Below are positions 1 through 3,682 of a stretch of DNA of 6,548 bases, piece after piece. Numbering within the stretch: the stretch's first letter is position 1; each line of letters opens with the position of its first letter. A program made the translations under genes and the position numbers. Location: positions 1-6,548 of the forward strand of contig JAHZNX010000199.1 in NCBI GenBank assembly GCA_020028375.1, written 5' to 3'. The DNA is from Betaproteobacteria bacterium (lineage in GTDB: Bacteria; Pseudomonadota; Gammaproteobacteria; Burkholderiales; SG8-41). The notes below the pieces were generated by a model, which was not told where the DNA came from, did not search any database, and saw only the letters and a program-made list of their open reading frames with translations.

Positions 1-95
1 TTTCGACGCACCCCTCCCCGCAGAATCGCCAGAAGGACCTCGAGGAATACGCGGCGCGGGTGATGCCGTTGTACGACGCCGCGCGCAAGCGCTGA
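1..95 (+). CDS. C-terminal end of an unidentified protein (5' partial)
   Basis: An open frame enters from the left edge (first whole codon at position 3) and stops at TGA 93-95. It gives about 30 residues ending LEEYAARVMPLYDAARKR, a charged, probably helical tail. This is too short to assign to a family. That it is coding is supported by the GC-rich codon usage, which matches its neighbour, and by its stop lying only five bases before the next start codon, the usual spacing inside an operon. It is probably cotranscribed with the dehydrogenase that follows. No function is proposed. Confidence 0.55.
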   Translation, partial: STHPSPQNRQKDLEEYAARVMPLYDAARKR

Positions 96-100
96 TCGAA

Positions 101-1027
101 ATGATCGTCGTGCCGGACGATTACCCCTCGATCTTCGAGGGCTCGATCGCCCACGAGCGCGCACGCGCACTGGGAGAGGTGCGCGTCCACACTGGGCGCG
201 GCGCGGAAGACGAAAGGGAGCTCGCGCGCCGCATCGGAGACGCCGCCCTCGCCGTCAACATCCGCTCCTACGCGCGTTTCACGGAGGGGGTAATCCGCGC
301 CTGCCCCGGCCTGAAGATGATCTCGATCTGGGGCACGGGCACGGACAATATCGATCTTGCGGCGGCGGCGCGTCGCGGCGTGACAGTCTGCAACACGCCA
401 GGCGTCAACGCCTACGCGGTGGCGGAGCACGCGATCGCGCTGATGCTCGCGGTGGCGCGCAGGATCCCGCAAGTTGACCGCGAGATGAGGGGCGGCGGAT
501 GGCCGCGCGACATGCTCGTGCAGCTCTACGGCAAGACGCTCGCTGTGTTCGGCTCAGGGGCGATCGGGGCGCGCGTCGCGCAGCTGGCGCGGGGCTTGGG
601 TATGGAGGTGCTCACCTGGAGCGCACGCGGCGACACGCCGGCCGCGAAGGATGATTGCCTCCGCCGCGCCGACTTCGTCACGCTCCACCTGCGGCTCGCG
701 CCGGAGACGCGCGGCTTTATCGGGTATAGGGAGTTCGCGCTGATGAAGCCGGAAGCGTTCCTCATCAATACCGGCCGGGGAGCACTGGTCGACCGGGACG
801 CCCTGCTCGAGGTTCTTGGCAGCCGCAGGATTGCGGGCGCCGGGCTCGACGTCTTCCACGAGGAACCGGTGAAGCCCGGCGACCCCCTGCTCGCCAGTCC
901 TTACACCGTGATCTCTCCCCACAACGCGGGCCAGACGCCGGAGGTGAGGCGCGACGGCCTGCTGGCCGCGATCGAGAATGTCGAGAATTTCCTCGCCGCC
1001 AAACCGACGAATGTCGTCCTCGCGTAG
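101..1027 (+). CDS. D-isomer-specific 2-hydroxyacid dehydrogenase (NAD-dependent)
   Basis: This is a 308-residue cytoplasmic oxidoreductase of the family that includes phosphoglycerate dehydrogenase, glyoxylate/hydroxypyruvate reductase and D-lactate dehydrogenase; it interconverts a 2-oxoacid and a D-2-hydroxyacid using NAD(P)H. The N-terminal catalytic half contains IWGTGTDNIDL (76-86) and TPGVNAYAVAEHAIALML (99-116). The Rossmann fold starts at GSGAIG (151-156). The expected catalytic triad is present: Arg226 in NTGRG, Glu255 in DVFHEEP, and His274 in SPHNAG. No acidic residue is obvious at the end of the second Rossmann strand (LTWSARGD, 171-178), so the preference between NAD and NADP is open. 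The protein ends soon after the catalytic domain and has no ACT domain, so it is not the long regulated type of SerA. The exact substrate cannot be read from the sequence. ATG 101 fits the family N-terminus. No strong Shine-Dalgarno sequence precedes it, which suggests coupling to the gene ending at 95. The TAG stop (1025-1027) lies at the edge of the palindromic repeat. Confidence 0.93.
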   Translation: MIVVPDDYPSIFEGSIAHERARALGEVRVHTGRGAEDERELARRIGDAALAVNIRSYARFTEGVIRACPGLKMISIWGTGTDNIDLAAAARRGVTVCNTPGVNAYAVAEHAIALMLAVARRIPQVDREMRGGGWPRDMLVQLYGKTLAVFGSGAIGARVAQLARGLGMEVLTWSARGDTPAAKDDCLRRADFVTLHLRLAPETRGFIGYREFALMKPEAFLINTGRGALVDRDALLEVLGSRRIAGAGLDVFHEEPVKPGDPLLASPYTVISPHNAGQTPEVRRDGLLAAIENVENFLAAKPTNVVLA

Positions 1028-1104
1028 GCGGGGATCCAGGACGCAGTGAGCTTTCTAGATTCCCGCTCCCCGCCTGATACCGCGGGGACAGGCTTCGCGG
1101 GAAT
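1026..1104. repeat. GC-rich palindromic dispersed-type repeat between convergent genes
   Basis: Several nested inverted repeats fill this gap. ATTCCCGC (1059-1066) pairs with GCGGGAAT (1097-1104). Inside it, CCCCGC (1068-1073) pairs with GCGGGG (1082-1087). Alternatively AGGCGGGG (1026-1033) pairs with CCCCGCCT (1068-1075), or GCCTG (1072-1076) with CAGGC (1089-1093). The outer sequence, read as GTCATTCCCGCG with GCGGGAAT partners, resembles the extragenic palindromes scattered through many beta- and gammaproteobacterial genomes; this is recognition from memory, not a search. It lies exactly between two converging genes, so as RNA it could form strong hairpins at the 3' ends of both transcripts, protecting or terminating them. 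No clear T-run follows on either strand, so it is not a textbook intrinsic terminator. Confidence 0.7.
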
Positions 1105-1110
1105 GACGAA

Positions 1111-1124
1111 CGCTGTGATCAGCG
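1111..1124. terminator. Small hairpin next to the DUF1015 stop (possible terminator)
   Basis: CGCTG (1111-1115) and CAGCG (1120-1124) form a perfect five-pair stem around a TGAT loop, two bases beyond the stop codon of the - strand DUF1015 gene (1127-1129). No T-tract follows in either direction. At most it assists the larger palindrome beside it in 3'-end formation, and it could be chance in GC-rich DNA. Confidence 0.25.
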
Positions 1125-1126
1125 CG

Positions 1127-2368
1127 TCAGTCGAGCACGTGCGATACGAGGCCGTCCGCCAGCTTGGGCTCGAACCAGGTGGATTTCGTCGGCATGACCT
1201 TGCCCGCATCGGCGACGGCCATCAGGTCATCCATGCGCGTGGGATGGAGGGCGAATGCGGCGGCCATCTCGCCGCTGTTCACGCGCTTCTCCAGCTCCGC
1301 GAGACCGCGGATGCCGCCGACGTAGTCGATGCGCTTGTCGTGGCGCAGATCCTGGATGCCGAGGATCGGTCCGAGCAGTTGGTCGGACAGCAGCCTCGCG
1401 TCGTGGCGCGCCACGGGATCGTTTGCGGGAATCAGCTCGCGGCGGATCGCCAGGCGATACCACTGGCCGGACAGATACAGGCCGAATTCGGCCGGCCGCG
1501 TCGGCTTCACCGGCACGGGGCTCGCCTCGACGGAAAATTGTTCCCGCGCGCGCGCCAGGAAAGTCCCGGCGTCCATCCCGTTCAGGCCGGCGACGACGCG
1601 GTTATAGTCGAGAATCTGCAGCTGGTGATGCGGGAAGATCACCGTCAGGAAGTAATTGTAGTATTCCTCGCCGGTGTGGCGCGGATTGGCGTCGCGGCGT
1701 GCAGCGGCGATGCGCGAAGCCGACGCCGAGCGATGGTGGCCGTCGGCGATGTAGAGAGCGGGCAGGGCGTCGAAGGCGCGGGTCAGTCGCGCCTGGATCC
1801 CGGCATCGCGCACCACCCATAGCGAGTGGCGGACGCCGTCATCGGCGATCGCGTCCGCGTCGGGTGCGCCGGCCGAGCAGCGGGCAAGCATGTCGTCCAC
1901 CTCCGGCGCGGCGGGGTAGGCGACCATGACGGGGCCGGTCTGGGCATTCAGAGCGTCGATCTGGCGCACGCGGTCGTTCTCCTTTTCGGTCTGCGTGTGT
2001 TCGTGCTTGCGGATGCGGTTGCTGTCGTACTCCGCTACCGACGCCGCCGCCACCAGGCCGGTCTGGGCGTGCCTGCCCATCACCAGGCGGTAGGCGTAGT
2101 AGCAGGGCGCCGGGTCGCGGGCGAGTATGCCTTTACGCATCATGAGGCCCAGGTTTTCCGCCGCCTTGGCATAAACCTGGGGCGAATGGACATCGGTTCC
2201 TCTCGGGAGATCGATCTCAGGCTTGGATATGTGCAGGAAGCTCCATGGCTTGCCGGCGGCGCGCGCGCGCGCCTCGTCGCTCGACAGCACGTCGTAGGGC
2301 GGCGCGATGACTTCGGCGGCGCGGCCAGCAGCCGGGCGCAGGCCGGCAAAGGGTCGGATCAAGGGCAT
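1127..2368 (-). CDS. DUF1015 family protein (function unknown)
   Basis: A 413-residue soluble protein that reads from end to end like DUF1015 (PF06245), and its length is normal for the family. It opens MPLIRPFAGLRP and has APPYDVL (22-28), FLHISKPEID (44-53), CYYAYRL (89-95), IRKHEHT (119-125), LNAQTGPV (140-147), ALYIADGHHRSASA (204-217), FPHHQLQILDYNRV (245-258) and a C-terminal MPTKSTWFEPKL (392-403). No signal peptide or membrane segment is visible. The DGHHR box (209-213) resembles short motifs of ParB/sulfiredoxin-fold proteins, including free serine kinases, but that link is my inference. In other bacteria I recall family members beside serA and serC, hinting at serine metabolism. Here the neighbour is a convergent SerA-like dehydrogenase, which is weak support only. 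The ATG at 2366-2368 fits the conserved N-terminus. No good Shine-Dalgarno sequence is seen; a heptamer array begins 11 bases upstream. It follows the membrane-protein gene by 112 bases. Confidence 0.9.
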   Translation of the reverse strand: MPLIRPFAGLRPAAGRAAEVIAPPYDVLSSDEARARAAGKPWSFLHISKPEIDLPRGTDVHSPQVYAKAAENLGLMMRKGILARDPAPCYYAYRLVMGRHAQTGLVAAASVAEYDSNRIRKHEHTQTEKENDRVRQIDALNAQTGPVMVAYPAAPEVDDMLARCSAGAPDADAIADDGVRHSLWVVRDAGIQARLTRAFDALPALYIADGHHRSASASRIAAARRDANPRHTGEEYYNYFLTVIFPHHQLQILDYNRVVAGLNGMDAGTFLARAREQFSVEASPVPVKPTRPAEFGLYLSGQWYRLAIRRELIPANDPVARHDARLLSDQLLGPILGIQDLRHDKRIDYVGGIRGLAELEKRVNSGEMAAAFALHPTRMDDLMAVADAGKVMPTKSTWFEPKLADGLVSHVLD

Positions 2369-2379
2369 GTCGGTTGCCG

Positions 2380-2414
2380 TTTCTCGTTACTCGTTGCTCG
2401 TGATTCGTTATTCA
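2380..2414. repeat. Degenerate heptanucleotide tandem array upstream of DUF1015
   Basis: Five consecutive 7-base units on the + strand read TTTCTCG, TTACTCG, TTGCTCG, TGATTCG and TTATTCA, consensus TTNCTCG with decay toward the right end. On the transcribed - strand this is a run of CGAGNAA-like units. It occupies the place where the leader and ribosome-binding region of DUF1015 should be: its near end is 11 bases from the ATG. The unit and period resemble the arrays inside mfd (units such as AACTCGN), suggesting one repeat family. The rest of the gap (2415-2480) holds a single CCAGTTT (2438-2444), the same word as in the mfd arrays, and no convincing promoter or terminator. Confidence 0.7.
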
Positions 2415-2480
2415 TATCAGCTGTGATTCAACCACTGCCAGTTTCTCTTGGCGTGCTCGGCGGTTCAACTATTTTGGCGG

Positions 2481-3026
2481 TTAGGGCACGATCGTACCCG
2501 GCTGCGCGAGCCAGCGGCGGCGCAGCGACCGGCCTGTGAACAAGCCCGCGAGAAAACCGACCGCCGCGCCCATCAGGAGGGTATCGGCGCCGAGCGTCCG
2601 CAGGTAGCGCGGGTCGATGCTTTGCGCCTGCGCGATGTAGCGGGCCTCCTGCTCCCCGCCGCCGGTGCGCCACCTCAGATCCACGGCTTGCCGCGATTCG
2701 GGCGCATCCGTGACCGTGAACGACGCTTGGCCGGCGTCGCCGATCGTCACGCGGGCGGCCCGCTCGGGCAGGAGCAGGCTCGCCGCGGGGCGCTTCTCGG
2801 CCACGCTCGGCCACTCGCTCCACGGCACCACGAAATAGTTCCGCTGTTCCGGCCGGTCGCGATCTCCGTCGTAGGCGATCACCGGGAATCGCGCCGGGGG
2901 CGCGTCGCCCTGCGCATGCTGCCATGCCGACGCCTGCGAGATGAAATAGCTCGTGAATGCCGTCACCAGCAGGAACACCACCAGCTCCGTGGCGAGCACG
3001 GCGGCGCGCAGGACCGAGCGATTCAT
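2481..3026 (-). CDS. Two-helix inner-membrane protein of unknown function, coupled to the carbonic anhydrase
   Basis: A 181-residue protein I do not recognise. A short basic N-terminus (MNRSVLR) leads into a hydrophobic helix at about 8-30. A polar, probably extracytoplasmic segment of about 115 residues follows (31-146), containing YFVVPWSEWPS (64-74) and alternating patterns suggesting beta strands (VTIGDAGQASFTVTD, 93-107). A second helix covers about 147-164, and the tail is basic (GRSLRRRW). The positive charges put both ends in the cytoplasm. The first helix is more likely an uncleaved anchor than a signal peptide. The start is ATG 3026-3024, which overlaps the upstream TGA as ATGA. The frame stays open to 3353, but that extension lies inside the carbonic anhydrase and would place polar sequence before the helix. 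With no good Shine-Dalgarno sequence in front, translation probably depends on termination of the anhydrase. The stop is TAA at 2481-2483. Confidence 0.75.
   Translation of the reverse strand: MNRSVLRAAVLATELVVFLLVTAFTSYFISQASAWQHAQGDAPPARFPVIAYDGDRDRPEQRNYFVVPWSEWPSVAEKRPAASLLLPERAARVTIGDAGQASFTVTDAPESRQAVDLRWRTGGGEQEARYIAQAQSIDPRYLRTLGADTLLMGAAVGFLAGLFTGRSLRRRWLAQPGTIVP
3023..3026 (-). other. ATGA stop/start overlap (translational coupling)
   Basis: Read on the - strand, these four bases are ATGA: the ATG of the membrane protein overlaps the TGA of the carbonic anhydrase. Such overlaps commonly let a terminating ribosome restart on the next gene, which keeps the two products in step. The absence of a recognisable Shine-Dalgarno sequence just upstream supports reinitiation as the main route. 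Confidence 0.8.
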
Positions 3027-3637
3027 GATGGCCACGGGCGAAACTCGCCGGTTCGCGGTTCGAGCTGAAGAATCTCGCCATCGTGTATGCGGTATACCCA
3101 GCCGTGCAGGGCGAGCTTGCCCTGCCTCAGCCGCCGAGCCACCGACGGATGCGTTTCCAGGTGCTCGAGCTGGACGATGACGTTGAGCTCCGTCAGGCGC
3201 TCGAGCCTCTCCCGCTCCGTCAGGCGCGCCGCGCGGCCGAGCATCCGCCGCGAGCGGTTGCCGTAGGTCAGCCAGCGCTTCACTGCCGGGACAGTTGCAA
3301 GCTTTTCGGGATGGAGGATGCCTGTCACTGCCCCGCAGTCGGAGTGGCCGCATACCACGACGCGTTCGATGTTAAGAACATCGACTGCGTATTCGATGCT
3401 GGCCGAGACGCCGACAGCGCGCCGGCTGTAGACCGGAACGATATTGCCGGGGTTGCGCTCGACAAATAGATCACCGGGCCGGGTCTGCGTGATGAGGGAG
3501 GGCACGACGCGCGAGTCGGCGCAGGTGATGAACAGCACGCGCGGCAGCTGGCCTTTGGCGAGCTTGCGGAACAAGGAGTGATTGCGGCGAAAGCCGTGCC
3601 GCTTGAAGCGATTCACCCCGCGCTCGAGAAAATCCAT
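3023..3637 (-). CDS. Beta-class carbonic anhydrase (CynT-like)
   Basis: A 204-residue zinc enzyme, cytoplasmic by lack of a signal peptide, that interconverts CO2 and bicarbonate. The zinc ligands are Cys39 in CADSR, with His98 and Cys101 in CGHSDCGA. The Asp41-Arg43 pair of the beta class is intact, which points to an active enzyme. GDLFVERNPGNIVP (56-69), GVSASIEYAV (76-85), THPSV (162-166) and ALHGWVYRIHDGEI (176-189) are family hallmarks. SRVVPSLIT and the C-terminal region look closer to E. coli CynT than to Can, but no cyanase gene is visible, so no symbol is given. ATG 3637-3635 gives a normal N-terminal helix; an AGGA lies only two bases before it, closer than ideal. The gene begins 45 bases after the mfd stop and overlaps the next start by four bases. 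Its probable role is supplying bicarbonate or balancing pH. Confidence 0.95.
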   Translation of the reverse strand: MDFLERGVNRFKRHGFRRNHSLFRKLAKGQLPRVLFITCADSRVVPSLITQTRPGDLFVERNPGNIVPVYSRRAVGVSASIEYAVDVLNIERVVVCGHSDCGAVTGILHPEKLATVPAVKRWLTYGNRSRRMLGRAARLTERERLERLTELNVIVQLEHLETHPSVARRLRQGKLALHGWVYRIHDGEILQLEPRTGEFRPWPS

Positions 3638-3661
3638 GATCCTGTCGGTCGGATGCGGCGG

Positions 3662-3680
3662 TTCGGCCGTTTCCGGCGAA
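3662..3680 (-). other. Short hairpin in the mfd-carbonic anhydrase gap
   Basis: On the - strand the bases pair as TTCG-CCG around a GAAA loop with CGG-(bulged C)-CGAA, a seven-pair stem with a stable tetraloop type. It lies three bases past the mfd stop and 24 bases before the anhydrase start. No T-tract follows, so it is not an intrinsic terminator. It could be an intercistronic stabilising or processing element, or chance. Confidence 0.3.
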
Positions 3681-3682
3681 GC

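Noticed and set aside
690..699. Arg198 in LHLRL of the dehydrogenase as a missing key residue
   Set aside because: Pro is commoner at this position, but it is not one of the catalytic residues, and other family members vary here. The Arg/Glu/His triad is intact.
2415..2480. Promoter for DUF1015 in the gap after the membrane-protein gene
   Set aside because: Some TTGAA-like words occur on the - strand, but none has a -10 partner at suitable spacing, so no promoter is called.
3027..3353. Upstream extension of the membrane protein to a start at 3353
   Set aside because: The extra 109 residues lie entirely within the carbonic anhydrase gene in another frame and are Arg/Ala-rich. ATG 3026 gives a normal membrane-protein N-terminus and a classic ATGA overlap.
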